DNA of 64,000 nt from Pseudomonadota bacterium. Its GTDB lineage: Bacteria; Pseudomonadota; Alphaproteobacteria; Sphingomonadales; Sphingomonadaceae. Position numbers and translations under genes: made by a program. The number at the start of each line of letters is the position of its first letter. The stretch's first letter is position 1. Shown here piece after piece: positions 1-9,967 of the stretch. The stretch is taken from NCBI GenBank assembly GCA_021849075.1, contig JAJZTH010000001.1, positions 62,001 through 126,000 of the forward strand, read 5' to 3'. The notes beneath the pieces are model-generated. The model ran no database searches. It was not told the DNA's origin and was given only the letters and a program-made list of their open reading frames with translations.

Positions 1-152
1 TGCCACGACCCGGCCAACTGCGCCGGGATGGTGAGCAGCGCCGCTGCGACAGAGATCAGGACCAGCAACCGTCCTTCGCGTCCGCCAAAGCAGACGGCGA
101 AGGCGCAGGTCATGATCATCAACAGCCAGAAGAAAGCCGCCAGCATCTGCAT
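1..152 (-). CDS. Hypothetical membrane protein, N-terminal part
   Basis: The minus strand is open from an ATG at 152 to the window edge, giving at least 50 residues. The N-terminus MQMLAAFFWLLMIMTCAFAV is strongly hydrophobic and a second hydrophobic run (LLVLISVAAALL) follows, so it looks like a small integral membrane protein. The rest of the gene lies outside the window. It sits about 54 bp downstream of the gene ending at 207 on the same strand, so it may be the last member of a three-gene operon. No function is recognised, and no strong ribosome binding site is visible. The ATG at 146 is an alternative start. Confidence 0.45.
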   Translation of the reverse strand, partial: MQMLAAFFWLLMIMTCAFAVCFGGREGRLLVLISVAAALLTIPAQLAGSW

Positions 153-206
153 TTCCGATTGAGAGGGGGGCCAAAGGTCATGCGGATGCCGACGGCTTCC
201 ACCCGG

Positions 207-551
207 TCAGGCGACCAGGGTCAGGTGACGCGCGGTTTCGCGTTGTTCCAGTTCCAGCCCAATGGGGCAGCCAAAGGCCGTCACTTCATGCTGGCTGCGT
301 TCGATGCAGCGGGTGAGCAGCGCGGTGGCGCGCACCATGTCGCTGCGGCCTTCGATGATCTTGGTCGCGCTGTCGTGAATCTGCTTGATGATGCGCTGGC
401 TTTCGCTGGCGGTCAGGCCCGATCCTTGCGACGCGGTGAGGAAGGCGGTGGTCAGCTGCGCGGCGTCGACCAGCGCATTGTCGAGCGCGGCGAAAGCCTG
501 GCGGGTCTGGTCGGCGACGGCCTGGGTCTTGATCGGATCGAGGTTGAGCAC
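207..551 (-). CDS. Conserved-looking helical protein, unknown function
   Basis: A 114-residue soluble protein, rich in Ala, Gln and Thr and probably all alpha-helical, without a signal peptide or membrane segment. The start chosen is a GTG at 551 because AAGGAG lies seven bases before it; an ATG just upstream is in another frame. It follows the LuxR-type gene by 67 bp on the same strand and is probably cotranscribed with it. I do not recognise a family. The residues after MLNLDPIKTQAVADQTRQAF suggest a helical bundle or coiled coil that could be an adaptor, but that is inference only. Confidence 0.6.
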   Translation of the reverse strand: MLNLDPIKTQAVADQTRQAFAALDNALVDAAQLTTAFLTASQGSGLTASESQRIIKQIHDSATKIIEGRSDMVRATALLTRCIERSQHEVTAFGCPIGLELEQRETARHLTLVA

Positions 552-618
552 AAGTCATCTCCTTCACACGCGCCCTACCCCGGGCGGTGCGTCTTTCAGC
601 ATGGCGATTTGGGTAGGA

Positions 619-1119
619 TCAACCCAGGACCCTGAAGGCCCCACTGATGAGCAGCAGCAATGTGACGACACCAGCGCCGGTCAGAACGGCGGCGCGGATC
701 ATCGCCAATATGCGGCCATCGATGCTCAGTTCATTGGTCGATCCCCCTAGCGGCGGGCCGAAGGCGAGGATGCGGCGTAGGAGCGTCTTTGGCTCCTTCT
801 GCGCATCCGGCCTGTCCGGCTGATCCATGGATGACGCAGGTTCGGGATCGGAGGCAAGCGGCTGCGGCTGATATATCAAAGGCTGATATGTGTCGATTTG
901 GGGCGGGCGTTGTTCGACCGAAACGAACAAGCGGGCCGCTTCCTTCCGATTGGGCACGCCGAACTTGCGCAGACTGGTGCGGACGCGCTGATCGACCGTA
1001 TGCTCCGACACATGGAGCTGGCGCGCGATTTCCTTGGAATTGAAGCCCTGCGCCACCAGGCGCAGGCACTGCTTTTCCCCCTCGCTCAAGGCCGGAAGGG
1101 TATCCGCCACGTCCGTCAT
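619..1119 (-). CDS. Membrane-tethered LuxR-type HTH protein
   Basis: A 166-residue protein. Residues 8-70 form a LuxR/GerE-type DNA-binding helix-turn-helix (LSEGEKQCLRLVAQGFNSKE, then IARQLHVSEHTVDQRV), with the family's conserved Gly and the recognition helix SEHTVDQRV. A Pro- and Asp-rich linker of about 60 residues follows, then one hydrophobic segment near residues 140-162 (AAVLTGAGVVTLLLLISGAF). There is no receiver or autoinducer domain. An N-terminal DNA-binding domain with a C-terminal anchor would place the HTH in the cytoplasm at the inner membrane. AGGAGGA sits directly before the ATG at 1119. It is the first gene of a probable three-gene minus-strand operon. Its target is unknown. 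Confidence 0.8.
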   Translation of the reverse strand: MTDVADTLPALSEGEKQCLRLVAQGFNSKEIARQLHVSEHTVDQRVRTSLRKFGVPNRKEAARLFVSVEQRPPQIDTYQPLIYQPQPLASDPEPASSMDQPDRPDAQKEPKTLLRRILAFGPPLGGSTNELSIDGRILAMIRAAVLTGAGVVTLLLLISGAFRVLG

Positions 1120-1280
1120 TCCTCCTGAACAGGTTCCTGCCGGTCAACCCACGACCGGCGACCCGGAACCCAGCCCACCCATTTCACATATGTCGACACA
1201 AGGTTGCGATTCGGTTCGCCTATAGACCTTAAGTGGCATGATGGGACGCGAATGCGCAATGAGGATGGCGTTAAGCAGAA

Positions 1281-1308
1281 AAGGCCGGCGCCTCGCGGCA
1301 CCGGCCTT
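1281..1308 (-). terminator. Intrinsic terminator of the LLM oxidoreductase gene
   Basis: AAGGCCGG at 1281-1288 pairs with CCGGCCTT at 1301-1308. On the minus strand the stem is followed by a short T-rich stretch, and it lies 22 bp after the stop codon of the flavin monooxygenase gene. The loop resembles that of the hairpin at 2971-3002. Confidence 0.7.
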
Positions 1309-1329
1309 CATCATGCACAAGATTGGCAA

Positions 1330-2667
1330 TCAGGCGGCGTTCTTGGCCTCCCGCGCCGTCGTGTAGCGATTATCGGGCACCGCCAGCCCCAGATGTTCGC
1401 GGAAGGTGGCGCCTTCATAATCGGTGCGGAACAGCCCGCGCGCCTGAAGGATGGGAATCACCTTGTCGACAAATTGCTCCAGTTGTCCGGGCAATGGCTC
1501 GAAGATGACGAAGCCGTCCGCCGCTCCGCTCTCGAACCATGCCTGCAATCGATCCGCCACGGTTTGCGGCGACCCGACAAAGGCGCCGCGCGGGGTGGCC
1601 AGCCTTTCGGCGATCTGGCGCAGGGTCAGATTGTCCGCACGCACTTCCGCCAGGATGCGCAGCGTGCCGCTCTGCTGACTGTTGAGGCCGATATGTTCGA
1701 CATCCGGGAAAGGCGCGTCGAGGTCATATTGGCGGAAATCATGGTCGTTGAAGGTGCGCGACAGATAGCCAAGGCCGGTGTCGATCGATTCGAGCGCAGC
1801 CAGTTCGCGATAGCGCGCCTCCGCCTCTTCGTCGGTATCGCCGATGATCGGGGCGATGCCGGGCAGGATGAACAGCTGGTCGGCGTCGCGGCCAAAGCCC
1901 TTCGCCCGCGCCTTCACATCGGCATAATAAGCTTGCCCCTCTTCCTGCGTCGGGGCGTGGGTGAAGATCACCTCCGCCCGGCGTGCGGCGAAGCTGCGGC
2001 CGTCGTCCGACGCGCCGGCCTGAAAGATGACAGGCTGACCCTGCGGCGTGCGCTTGATGTTGAGCGGCCCGCGCACCTGGAAAAATTCGCCCTTATGGTC
2101 GAGACGGTGGAGCCTGTCGGGATCGACAAACTGTCCCGTCTCCTTGTCCGCTACATGCGCGCCTTCCTCCCAGCTGTCCCAAAGCCCCTGCACCACATCG
2201 AGATATTCCGCCGCAATGCGATAGCGCACGGCATGGGCGGGATGTTCGGTCTTGCTGAAATTAGCGGCGGTATCGCCCAGCCAACTGGTGACGACGTTCC
2301 AGCCAGCGCGCCCGCTGCTTAAATGATCGAGCGATGCGAACTGGCGCGCGACGTTGAAGGGCTCGGAATAGCTGACCGTCAGCGTCGCGACCAGACCGAT
2401 GCGCGATGTGGTCGCCGCCAGCGCCGACAATATCGTGATCGGTTCGAACCGGTTGAGATAATGGGGGCTGGATTTCTCGTTGATCGACAGGCTGTCGGCC
2501 ACGAACAGGAAATCGAACTTGCCGCGTTCCGCCGTCGCGGCCTGCCGCTGATACTGCGCCAGGCTAGTGCTGGCGCTCCCATCGCGATCGGGATGCCGCC
2601 AGTCGTTCCAGGTCCGCCCGACGCCATGCAGGATGAAGCCGAGTTTGATATGCCGCTGCTCTGTCAT
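1330..2667 (-). CDS. LLM-class flavin-dependent monooxygenase (NtaA/SnaA/DszA type)
   Basis: A 445-residue luciferase-like monooxygenase of the NtaA/SnaA/DszA/MsuD group, which use FMNH2 supplied by a separate reductase to oxidise small organic or sulfur compounds. Family marks include the start [20 protein letters not shown], the segment [16 protein letters not shown], the motif [15 protein letters not shown] and a C-terminal [20 protein letters not shown]. The ATG at 2667 is chosen over an upstream extension because homologues begin at this point and AAGGATC precedes it. It is monocistronic, with a terminator downstream and no adjacent reductase gene. The substrate cannot be told from sequence; desulfurisation or chelator or xenobiotic oxidation are family possibilities. 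Confidence 0.88.
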   Translation of the reverse strand: MTEQRHIKLGFILHGVGRTWNDWRHPDRDGSASTSLAQYQRQAATAERGKFDFLFVADSLSINEKSSPHYLNRFEPITILSALAATTSRIGLVATLTVSYSEPFNVARQFASLDHLSSGRAGWNVVTSWLGDTAANFSKTEHPAHAVRYRIAAEYLDVVQGLWDSWEEGAHVADKETGQFVDPDRLHRLDHKGEFFQVRGPLNIKRTPQGQPVIFQAGASDDGRSFAARRAEVIFTHAPTQEEGQAYYADVKARAKGFGRDADQLFILPGIAPIIGDTDEEAEARYRELAALESIDTGLGYLSRTFNDHDFRQYDLDAPFPDVEHIGLNSQQSGTLRILAEVRADNLTLRQIAERLATPRGAFVGSPQTVADRLQAWFESGAADGFVIFEPLPGQLEQFVDKVIPILQARGLFRTDYEGATFREHLGLAVPDNRYTTAREAKNAA

Positions 2668-2774
2668 GATCCTTGCCTTTCGATCCGATGATGGATCGAA
2701 AGCTAGGCGCATCACCCCGCCCGGCTCCAATGCGTTATGCTCGGCCCGTTATGAGTTGAGCAAAAGCGCATGCA

Positions 2775-2945
2775 TCAGGATTTGGACTTCGCGCCTTCCT
2801 GTTTCGCCTTGTGGGCGGCCAGCAGCGCATCGATTTCCACGATCCTCTGGCGCTGGGGCGTATCCTTGGGCAGCCCCTTCAGCCGGCATTCGGCCCAGAG
2901 CGAACGGCGCTCGGCGGTCAGCGCCTTGAGATAAAGATCGGCCAT
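2775..2945 (-). CDS. Small conserved-looking protein, unknown
   Basis: A 56-residue charged protein starting MADLYLKALTAERRSLWAEC and ending in a Lys/Ser-rich tail. The ATG at 2945 is chosen because a GAG-containing purine stretch lies just upstream; the longer reading begins inside the hairpin at 2971-3002. It is predicted to be cytoplasmic, helical and basic at its C-terminus. It lies alone between typA and the LLM gene, all on the minus strand. No function is recognised. Confidence 0.5.
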   Translation of the reverse strand: MADLYLKALTAERRSLWAECRLKGLPKDTPQRQRIVEIDALLAAHKAKQEGAKSKS

Positions 2946-2970
2946 GATGATCTCACTTCTTTCTAACGGA

Positions 2971-3002
2971 AAAGGGCCGGCGCCTCGCGACACCGGCCCT
3001 TT
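2971..3002 (-). terminator. Second terminator-like hairpin after typA
   Basis: AAAGGGCCGG at 2971-2980 pairs with CCGGCCCTTT at 2993-3002 around a 12-base loop. It is the second of two hairpins between typA and the next minus-strand gene and closely resembles the hairpin at 1281-1308. Confidence 0.6.
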
Positions 3003-3025
3003 CGAAATCTATCTACCCGAAAATC

Positions 3026-3049
3026 AGGCGGCCTTTAAGAGGCCGCCCT
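3026..3049 (-). terminator. typA intrinsic terminator
   Basis: GGCGGCC at 3027-3033 pairs with GGCCGCC at 3041-3047 around TTTAAGA. On the minus strand the stem is followed by TGATTTT and lies directly after the typA stop codon. Confidence 0.65.
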
Positions 3050-3055
3050 GAAACA

Positions 3056-4873
3056 TCAGGCGGCCTTCGAACGGCTCATGCGCTTGCGCTCGTTCGGATC
3101 CAGGTAACGCTTGCGCAGACGGATGGTCTTGGGCGTCACTTCGACCATTTCATCGTCGTCGATATAGGCGATCGCCTGTTCCAGCGTCATCTTCTTCGGC
3201 GGGGTCAGGCGAACGGCGTCGTCCTTGCCGCTGGCGCGGAAGTTGGTCAGCGCCTTCGACTTCATCGGGTTGACTTCAAGGTCTTCGGGCTTGGCGTTTT
3301 CGCCGATCACCATGCCTTCATAGAGGGCTTCGCCCACGCCGACGAACAGGATGCCGCGATCTTCCAGCGGACCCAGAGCGTAGGCATTGGCTTCGCCCGC
3401 ACCGTTCGAGATCAGAACACCGTTCTTGCGGCCTTCGATCTTGCCCTTGTGGGGACCATATTTCTCGAACAGGCGGTTCATGATGCCGGTGCCGCGCGTG
3501 TCGGACAGGAATTCGCCATGATAGCCGATCAGGCCGCGCGAGGGCGCGGAGAAGGTGATGCGGGTCTTGCCGCCGCCCGAGGGACGCATGTCGGTCATCT
3601 CGGCCTTGCGGATGTTCATCTTGTCGACGACCGTGCCCGAGAATTCATCGTCCACGTCGATGACGACGGTTTCGTAAGGCTCGGTCTTGCCGCCATTCTC
3701 GTCTTCGCCGAACAGCACGCGCGGACGCGAGATACCCAGTTCAAAGCCTTCGCGGCGCATGGTTTCGATGAGAACGCCCAGCTGGAGTTCGCCACGACCG
3801 GCGACTTCGAAGCTGTCCTTGTCGTCCGATTCCGTCACCTTGATGGCGACGTTGGATTCGGCTTCGCGGGCCAGACGATCGCGGATCATACGGCTCGTCA
3901 CCTTGCTGCCTTCACGGCCCGCCATGGGCGAATCGTTCACGGCAAAGCGCATCGACAGGGTCGGCGGATCGATCGGCTGCGCCTTGATCGGCGCGCTGAC
4001 CTGCGGATCGGCAATGGTGTTGGCCACGGTCGCGACGGTCAGACCGGCGAGCGAGATGATGTCGCCTGCCTTGGCTTCTTCCACCGGCACGCGGTCCAGG
4101 CCCTGGAACGACATGATCTTCGACGCACGGCCGGTTTCGATCACATTGCCTTCGGCGTCCAGCGCGTGGATCGGCTGGTTGACCTTGACCGTGCCCGACT
4201 GGACGCGGCCGGTCAGGATGCGGCCCAGGAAGTTGTCGCGGTCGAGCAGCGTCACGAGGAAGCTGAACGGCGCGTCCTGATCCAGCGACGGCGGCGGCAC
4301 ATGGTCGACGATCTTCTGGAACAGCGGCTCCAGCGTGCCCGAACGCAGCGAGGCATCGTCATTGGCGTAGCCGTTGCGGCCCGACGCATAGAGGACGGGG
4401 AAGTCGAGCTGTTCATCGGTGGCGTCCAGCGTCACGAACAGGTCGAACACTTCGTCCAGCACTTCCTGGATGCGCTCGTCGGGACGGTCGACCTTGTTGA
4501 CGACGACGATGGGCTTCAGGCCCAGCGCCAGCGCCTTACCGGTCACGAACTTGGTCTGCGGCATTGCGCCTTCCGACGAATCGACCAGCAGGATCACGCC
4601 GTCGACCATCGAGAGGATGCGCTCGACTTCGCCGCCAAAGTCGGCGTGGCCGGGCGTGTCGACGATGTTGATGCGGGTGCCGTTCCATTCGACCGAGGTG
4701 GGCTTCGCCAAAATGGTGATGCCGCGTTCCTTTTCCAGGTCGTTCGAGTCCATCGCGCGTTCCTCGACGCGCTGATTCTCACGGAACGTACCGGACTGGC
4801 GGAAAAGCTGGTCGACAAGGGTGGTCTTGCCATGGTCGACGTGCGCGATGATCGCGATATTACGCAGGGACAT
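3056..4873 (-). CDS. typA: Ribosome-associated GTPase TypA/BipA
   Basis: A 605-residue translational GTPase of normal family length. It carries the G1 loop [10 protein letters not shown] near residue 10, the switch region EKERGITI, the G3 motif [12 protein letters not shown], the G4 motif NKVDR, an EF-Tu-like domain 2, and the TypA-specific C-terminal domain. TypA binds the 70S ribosome and influences 50S assembly and stress or low-temperature growth. The ATG at 4873 begins the canonical [19 protein letters not shown]; upstream codons are rejected as non-conserved. It is a single gene with tandem terminators, divergent from the aminotransferase gene at 5034. Confidence 0.97.
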   Translation of the reverse strand: MSLRNIAIIAHVDHGKTTLVDQLFRQSGTFRENQRVEERAMDSNDLEKERGITILAKPTSVEWNGTRINIVDTPGHADFGGEVERILSMVDGVILLVDSSEGAMPQTKFVTGKALALGLKPIVVVNKVDRPDERIQEVLDEVFDLFVTLDATDEQLDFPVLYASGRNGYANDDASLRSGTLEPLFQKIVDHVPPPSLDQDAPFSFLVTLLDRDNFLGRILTGRVQSGTVKVNQPIHALDAEGNVIETGRASKIMSFQGLDRVPVEEAKAGDIISLAGLTVATVANTIADPQVSAPIKAQPIDPPTLSMRFAVNDSPMAGREGSKVTSRMIRDRLAREAESNVAIKVTESDDKDSFEVAGRGELQLGVLIETMRREGFELGISRPRVLFGEDENGGKTEPYETVVIDVDDEFSGTVVDKMNIRKAEMTDMRPSGGGKTRITFSAPSRGLIGYHGEFLSDTRGTGIMNRLFEKYGPHKGKIEGRKNGVLISNGAGEANAYALGPLEDRGILFVGVGEALYEGMVIGENAKPEDLEVNPMKSKALTNFRASGKDDAVRLTPPKKMTLEQAIAYIDDDEMVEVTPKTIRLRKRYLDPNERKRMSRSKAA

Positions 4874-5033
4874 GTTGTGCCTTTGGGATATGGTTTTCCC
4901 CGGCCGGCACCGCGCCTGCCCAGGACTATCGGGCGCGCCCCTACAGGAAATGACGCGATGCGGCAAGGGTGCGCACGGACTGGCGGATTGCAGGGCGCGA
5001 TCCGTCGAACGGAAAAGACGAGGAGGAAGCGCC

Positions 5034-6269
5034 ATGACCGACAGTCCATTGATCAGCCGCCGCACCCTGATGCAGGCCGCCGCGATCGCCGCTCCGCTGG
5101 CGCTGACGCCGCAGATGCTGAGCGCGGCCGGCAAGCCCGCGTTGCGCGCCGCAATGCTGCTCGACCCCGCCATCCGCTATTTCAACGCCGCCAACATCGC
5201 GCCGACTTTCCGCAGCGTGGCGGCGGTGCATGAGGCGGAAACCCGCGCCTTCCAGATGGACCCGTCGATCGAGCGGCGCGCCCTCTATCCCAGGACCGCC
5301 GATGCGCTGCGCGCGCGGCTGGGCAAAAGGCTGAACGTCACGGCGCAGGAAATCGCGCTGGTCCGCAATAGCAGCGAGGCGAACACGGTGGCGGTACGCG
5401 GCCTCGCGCTCAAGGCCGGCGACCGGATCATCCTGACCGACCATAATCATCCTTCGACCTGGGACAGCTGGAAGCTGCGGGCGGAGCGGGAGGGGCTGGA
5501 CCTGCATGTCGTGCCAGTGCCGGTCGAAGCAAAGACGCCGCAGGCGCTGTTCGATGGCATCGCCGCCGCCGTGACGCCGAACACGAAGGCGATCTTCCTG
5601 TCCCACATGAGCAATATCACCGGCATCGTCTATCCGGTGGCGGAGATCGCCAAATTGGCGCGATCGAAGAACATCTGGCTGCATGCTGATGGCGCGCAGA
5701 CCTTCGGCTGGATGCAGCTCGATCTCGCCGCGCTGGGCGTGGACAGCTATTCGGGCAGCACGCATAAATGGCTGATGGGACCGCTGGAGGGCGGCGTACT
5801 CTATGTGAAACGGGAACGGCAGGTCGAACTCCAGCCTATCATGATGAGCCATGGCTATTGGCTGACCGATCCCGCCAATCTGAACACGGCCCAGAAATAT
5901 GAGATATTGGGCCAACGCGACGATCCCCGGCTGATGGCGGTGGACGCGACGCTCGATGTGCTGGACGGCATGGGCGAAGCCGCGATTGAACAGGCCGCGC
6001 GCGATCGGGGCGCATCCATGCGACAGGCGCTGGCCGGCGTGGCGGGCGCAAAGCCCTTCGGCAGCGGAACGGCGGCAATCAGCGGACCGGTCGTCACCAT
6101 CGCCTTCCCCGGCCGCGACGTCGCGGCGCTGCGCGCGAAACTGTGGCAGGCCCGGATCGCCACCGCTGCATCGAAGGTCGGCAATGAAGCCGCGATCCGC
6201 TTTTCCCCGCACATCTACAATAGCGATGATGATGTGGCCGCGGTGATCGAGGGGTTGCGCGCAGGGTAG
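5034..6269 (+). CDS. Tat-exported class V aminotransferase-fold enzyme
   Basis: A 411-residue PLP fold-type I protein of the class V family (NifS, isopenicillin-N epimerase and related). The N-terminus SRRTLMQAAAIAAPLALTPQ is a twin-arginine signal, so a folded, cofactor-loaded protein is probably exported to the periplasm. The PLP lysine is K245 in STHKWLMGP, and the upstream LHADGAQTFGWMQLDL holds the Asp that contacts the PLP ring nitrogen. GAGGAGGAAG precedes the ATG at 5034. It is flanked by divergent typA and a downstream family A repeat, so it is probably monocistronic. The reaction is unknown; cysteine desulfurase-like, epimerase-like or lyase activity are family options. Confidence 0.85.
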   Translation: MTDSPLISRRTLMQAAAIAAPLALTPQMLSAAGKPALRAAMLLDPAIRYFNAANIAPTFRSVAAVHEAETRAFQMDPSIERRALYPRTADALRARLGKRLNVTAQEIALVRNSSEANTVAVRGLALKAGDRIILTDHNHPSTWDSWKLRAEREGLDLHVVPVPVEAKTPQALFDGIAAAVTPNTKAIFLSHMSNITGIVYPVAEIAKLARSKNIWLHADGAQTFGWMQLDLAALGVDSYSGSTHKWLMGPLEGGVLYVKRERQVELQPIMMSHGYWLTDPANLNTAQKYEILGQRDDPRLMAVDATLDVLDGMGEAAIEQAARDRGASMRQALAGVAGAKPFGSGTAAISGPVVTIAFPGRDVAALRAKLWQARIATAASKVGNEAAIRFSPHIYNSDDDVAAVIEGLRAG

Positions 6270-6303
6270 GAGCCGCTATCCGCCACTGTCCGACATAAGA
6301 GAC

Positions 6304-6376
6304 CCGTTCGGGCTGAGCCTGTCGAAGCCCTGTACTTCTTAGAAAAAACACCCTTCGACAGGCTCAGGGCGAACGG
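6304..6376. repeat. Family A palindromic repeat, copy 1
   Basis: CCGTTCGGGCTGAGCCTGTC at the left and its inverted partner GACAGGCTCAGGGCGAACGG at the right form long complementary arms around a loop containing a run of A. The same unit recurs at 8122, 11671, 42682 and 63671. It lies between the aminotransferase and S10 peptidase genes and has no coding potential. Confidence 0.9.
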
Positions 6377-6515
6377 ATTTAAATGGCGGCAACATCCCTT
6401 CGCAGCCGCCCCTGCTTTACAAAAGCGCAATAACCCCTTGCCCCACAGGCCGACCTTTCTATGGTGCGCGCCATCGCCAATAATATACCATATCCTTCCC
6501 AAGGAGCCTGCCCAG

Positions 6516-8066
6516 ATGCGGTTGCCCGCCACCCTCGCTTTCGCCTCTCTCATCGCCCTCGCCACCCCGGCGCTCGCGCAGAAGGACGCGCCCGACGCCG
6601 CCAAACAGCATGCCGACAAGATCGCCGGTGACGTCGCCGCCAACTGGGCCAGCGCCCCGGTCGAGGAAGTGACGCAGAGCAGCAAGGGCACCGCCCACGT
6701 CGATGGCAAGGCGATCCCCTACACCCAGACCGCCGGCACGCTCACCATCCGCGACGCGCAGGGCAAGCCGGTCGCCAGCATGTTCTACACCGCCTATACG
6801 GCCGAAGGTAAGAACCGCCCCGTCACCTTCTTCTATAATGGCGGCCCCGGTTCCTCATCGCTGTGGCTGCGCATGGGCAGCTTCGCGCCCGAACATGTCC
6901 GCACCACCAATCCCGAAGCGGTCAAGCCCGCCCCCTTCGATGTCGGCCCGAACAATGACAGCCTGATCGGCAGCACCGACATGGTGTTCCTCGACACGAT
7001 CGGATCGGGCTATTCGCGCATCCTGGGCGACGCCAAGCCGTCGGACTTCTACAGCGTCGATGGCGATGTCGACGCCTTTGCCAAGGCGATCATCCGCTAC
7101 ACGACGAAGAATGGCCGCTGGGCGTCGCCCAAATATATTTTCGGCGAAAGCTATGGGACGACCCGGTCGGGCGCGCTCGCCTATCAGTTGGAGGATCGCG
7201 GGCTGGCGCTGAACGGCGTGGTGCTGCTGTCGTCGATCATGAATTACGGCATCCGCCAGTCGGGCTTCGATGCGATCCATGTCGGCTATCTGCCCACCTA
7301 CGCCGCGACCGCCTGGTATCATAACCGCGTGCCCGGCGGCCGCCCCGACAGTCTGGAAGCCTTTGTCGAGGAAGCCCGTATCTTTGCCAACGGTCCCTAT
7401 GCCACGGCGCTGCTCAAGGGGTCTGACCTTAGCGCGCAGGAGACGGACCAGATCGCCCAGCAATTGAGCCGCTTCACCGGCCTGTCGGTCGATTATTTGA
7501 AGCGCGCCAATCTGCGCGTCAGCCTGTCGCGCTTCCGCAAGGAATTGCTGCGCGACGGGCATGAGACGATCGGCCGCTTCGACAGCCGCTACAAAGGCAT
7601 CGATGCCGACGCAGCGGGCGAGGAACCGGAATTTGACCCCTCCAGCACCGGCATTACCGGCCTCTATGTCGGCAGCTTCCTCGATCAGTTGACCAACAAG
7701 ATCGGCTACAAGACCGACCTCGACTATCGCCTGAGCGCGCGCGAGGGCGGCGATTTCCGGTGGGACTGGAGCCATCAGCCGCCGGAAGGCTATAAGCAAA
7801 ATGTCGCGGACGTGACCGCCGACCTCAGCGCCGCGATGCGCACCAACCCGCATATGCGCGTGCTCTCGCTCAACGGCTGGTATGACATGGCGACGCCCTT
7901 CTTCTCGACCGAGCGGGATTTGAAGCACATGATGCTGGAGCCGCAGCTGCGCCAGAACCTCCAGTTCAAATATTATCCGGCGGGCCACATGGTCTATCTG
8001 AACCCGGAAGCGCTGCACCAGATGCGGCTCGACATGGAGCGCTACTACGCCGAAGGCGCGCGCTGA
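6516..8066 (+). CDS. Secreted S10 serine carboxypeptidase family protein
   Basis: A 516-residue peptidase of the carboxypeptidase Y family (alpha/beta hydrolase, acting at acidic pH in characterised members). A Sec signal peptide covers residues 1-22 (MRLPATLAFASLIALATPAL, cleaved near ALA-QK). The oxyanion segment FFYNGGPGSSSLWL is followed by the nucleophile S212 in FGESYGTTR, the acid D457 in NGWYDMATP and the base H491 in YPAGHMVYL, so the triad is complete. AAGGAG lies nine bases before the ATG at 6516; the upstream extension lacks a signal-like start. It probably trims peptides in the periplasm or outside the cell. A strong terminator follows. Confidence 0.93.
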   Translation: MRLPATLAFASLIALATPALAQKDAPDAAKQHADKIAGDVAANWASAPVEEVTQSSKGTAHVDGKAIPYTQTAGTLTIRDAQGKPVASMFYTAYTAEGKNRPVTFFYNGGPGSSSLWLRMGSFAPEHVRTTNPEAVKPAPFDVGPNNDSLIGSTDMVFLDTIGSGYSRILGDAKPSDFYSVDGDVDAFAKAIIRYTTKNGRWASPKYIFGESYGTTRSGALAYQLEDRGLALNGVVLLSSIMNYGIRQSGFDAIHVGYLPTYAATAWYHNRVPGGRPDSLEAFVEEARIFANGPYATALLKGSDLSAQETDQIAQQLSRFTGLSVDYLKRANLRVSLSRFRKELLRDGHETIGRFDSRYKGIDADAAGEEPEFDPSSTGITGLYVGSFLDQLTNKIGYKTDLDYRLSAREGGDFRWDWSHQPPEGYKQNVADVTADLSAAMRTNPHMRVLSLNGWYDMATPFFSTERDLKHMMLEPQLRQNLQFKYYPAGHMVYLNPEALHQMRLDMERYYAEGAR

Positions 8067-8074
8067 AACGAACC

Positions 8075-8106
8075 GGGGCGGTGGCGATACACCGCCCCTT
8101 TGTTTT
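8075..8106 (+). terminator. Terminator of the S10 peptidase gene
   Basis: GGGGCGGTG at 8075-8083 pairs with CACCGCCCC at 8090-8098 and is followed by TTTGTTTTT, a classic intrinsic terminator nine bases after the stop codon. Confidence 0.88.
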
Positions 8107-8121
8107 TAGAATAATTGTGAT

Positions 8122-8244
8122 CCGTTCGCCCTGAGCCTGTCGAAGCCTGTCCTGAGCGACGCCGCAGGCGGCGTCGAAGGGGGCTGTACTTTCCTTAACT
8201 CGCATAAGAGGAGAGCTGGGCTTCGACAGGCTCAGCCCGAACGG
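8122..8244. repeat. Family A palindromic repeat, copy 2 with internal insert
   Basis: CCGTTCGCCCTGAGCCTGTC on the left and the inverted GCTTCGACAGGCTCAGCCCG on the right flank an extended centre that itself contains the hairpin GACGCCGCAGGCGGCGTC. It lies between the convergent S10 peptidase and actP genes. The same longer form, with the GCCGC..GCGGC insert, is seen at 11671-11787 in opposite orientation. Confidence 0.9.
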
Positions 8245-8275
8245 AGGTTGAACGATCCCAATTTACGCACAACGC

Positions 8276-9967
8276 TCAATGATCGCTGGCCGCAAATGCC
8301 CCGATGCCGGTTTCCGCCCGCACCCGCTGCGCCCGATAGCCCGCCCTGTCCACCGCCGCGCGCGGGGAGCGATCGAGGCGGGAGATCAGCCAGATGGCGA
8401 TGAAGCCTGAGGGTACCGAAAAGATCGCCGCCGAACTATAGGGGAAGGGCGCGATCCCAAGCCCGAAAGTAGTGGTCCACACCGCCGGCGACAGCAATGT
8501 CAGCACAAACGCCGTCAGCAGCCCGATCGTCCCGCCCCAGGCCGCGCCGCGCGTGGTGCAGCCGCTCCAGAGCAGCGACAGGATCAGCACCGGGAAATTG
8601 CCTGAAGCGGCCAGCGCGAAGGCCAGGCTGACCATGAAGGCGACATTCTGTTTTTCGAACACCAGCCCCAGCAGCACCGCCAGCGCGCCCAGCGCCAGCG
8701 TCGTCAGCCGCGACACGCGCAGTTCGTCCGCCGAACTGGCCTGCCCTTGCTTGAACACCGTGGCATAAAGGTCATGGCTGACCGCCGACGCGGCCGACAG
8801 CGTCAGCCCGGCAACGACCGCAAGGATCGTCGCGAAGGCCACGGCCGAGATGAACCCCAGAAACGCATTGCCGCCGATGGCGTGGGCCAGATGGATCGCC
8901 GCCATATTGCCGCCGCCGCGCAAGGCCCCCTGCCCGTCGAGATAGCCCGCATCCGTCCCCACCAGCACGATCGCGCCGAAACCGATGATGAAGGTCAGGA
9001 TATAGAAATAGCCGATCCAGCCGGTCGCCCAGAGGACGGACTTGCGCGCCTCTTTTGCATCGGGGACGGTGAAGAAGCGCATCAATATGTGCGGCAGGCC
9101 CGCCGTGCCGAGCATCAGCGCAAGGCCGAAGGAGATGGCCGACACCGGGTCCTTGATGAAATTGCCCGGCGCCATGATGGAGCGGCCCCGTTCGGCAGCC
9201 TCTATAGCGCCCGCTCCGTCGGCCAGCGCGGCCTGCGTCTTCACCTCCACCGCGCGGGCGAACAACGTCTCCAGCGAAAAGCCGAACTGCGCCAGCACCA
9301 TCAGCGCCATGAAGCTGGCCCCGCCCAGCAGCAGCACCGCCTTGATGATCTGCACCCATGTCGTCGCGCGCATGCCGCCGAACAGGACATAAAGCATCAT
9401 GAGGCCGCCGACGATCACCACCGCCAGCGCATAGGGCAGGCCGAACAATAATTTGATCAACTGCCCCGCCCCCACCATCTGCGCGATCAGGTAGAAGCTG
9501 ACGACCAGCAGCGTGGAAACCGCTGCAAAGCTGCGCACCGGCGGCTGGGCGAAACGGTAGGAGGCGACGTCGGCAAAGGTGAAGCGGCCGAGATTGCGCA
9601 ATCGCTCCGCCATCAGGAACAACAGGATCGGCCAGCCCACCAGAAAGCCGGTGGAATAGATCAGGCCATCATAGCCGTCGTTGAAAATTTGCGCCGATAT
9701 GCCGAGGAAGGATGCCGCGGACATATAGTCGCCCGCCATGGCGAGGCCATTCTGGAACCCGCTGATCCCACCGCCCGCCGTGTAAAAATCCGACGCAGTG
9801 CGAGTCCGCGCGGCGGCCGCCTTGGTGATCCACAGCGTCAGCCCGACAAAGGCGATGAACATGGCGATCGCCACCCAGTTGATCGGCTGGCGTTCCGCCT
9901 CCCCCTCCAGCGCGGCGGCGAAGGCAGGCGCGGGCAACAGGGCGATCAGCCCGATCAGCGCCCTCAT
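8276..9967 (-). CDS. actP: Cation/acetate symporter ActP
   Basis: A 563-residue sodium:solute symporter (SSS family) with about 13 membrane segments. It matches ActP in its N-terminal cleavable or first segment ([20 protein letters not shown]), the signature [20 protein letters not shown], the stretch [17 protein letters not shown] and the central [20 protein letters not shown]. It imports acetate and other short monocarboxylates with a cation. The ATG at 9967 overlaps the stop of the upstream DUF485 gene by four bases, so translation is coupled. The acetyl-CoA synthetase that often sits nearby is not present here. Confidence 0.95.
   Translation of the reverse strand: MRALIGLIALLPAPAFAAALEGEAERQPINWVAIAMFIAFVGLTLWITKAAAARTRTASDFYTAGGGISGFQNGLAMAGDYMSAASFLGISAQIFNDGYDGLIYSTGFLVGWPILLFLMAERLRNLGRFTFADVASYRFAQPPVRSFAAVSTLLVVSFYLIAQMVGAGQLIKLLFGLPYALAVVIVGGLMMLYVLFGGMRATTWVQIIKAVLLLGGASFMALMVLAQFGFSLETLFARAVEVKTQAALADGAGAIEAAERGRSIMAPGNFIKDPVSAISFGLALMLGTAGLPHILMRFFTVPDAKEARKSVLWATGWIGYFYILTFIIGFGAIVLVGTDAGYLDGQGALRGGGNMAAIHLAHAIGGNAFLGFISAVAFATILAVVAGLTLSAASAVSHDLYATVFKQGQASSADELRVSRLTTLALGALAVLLGLVFEKQNVAFMVSLAFALAASGNFPVLILSLLWSGCTTRGAAWGGTIGLLTAFVLTLLSPAVWTTTFGLGIAPFPYSSAAIFSVPSGFIAIWLISRLDRSPRAAVDRAGYRAQRVRAETGIGAFAASDH

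Noticed and set aside
3449-5233. 594-codon plus-strand frame over typA
   Set aside because: Antisense shadow of typA.
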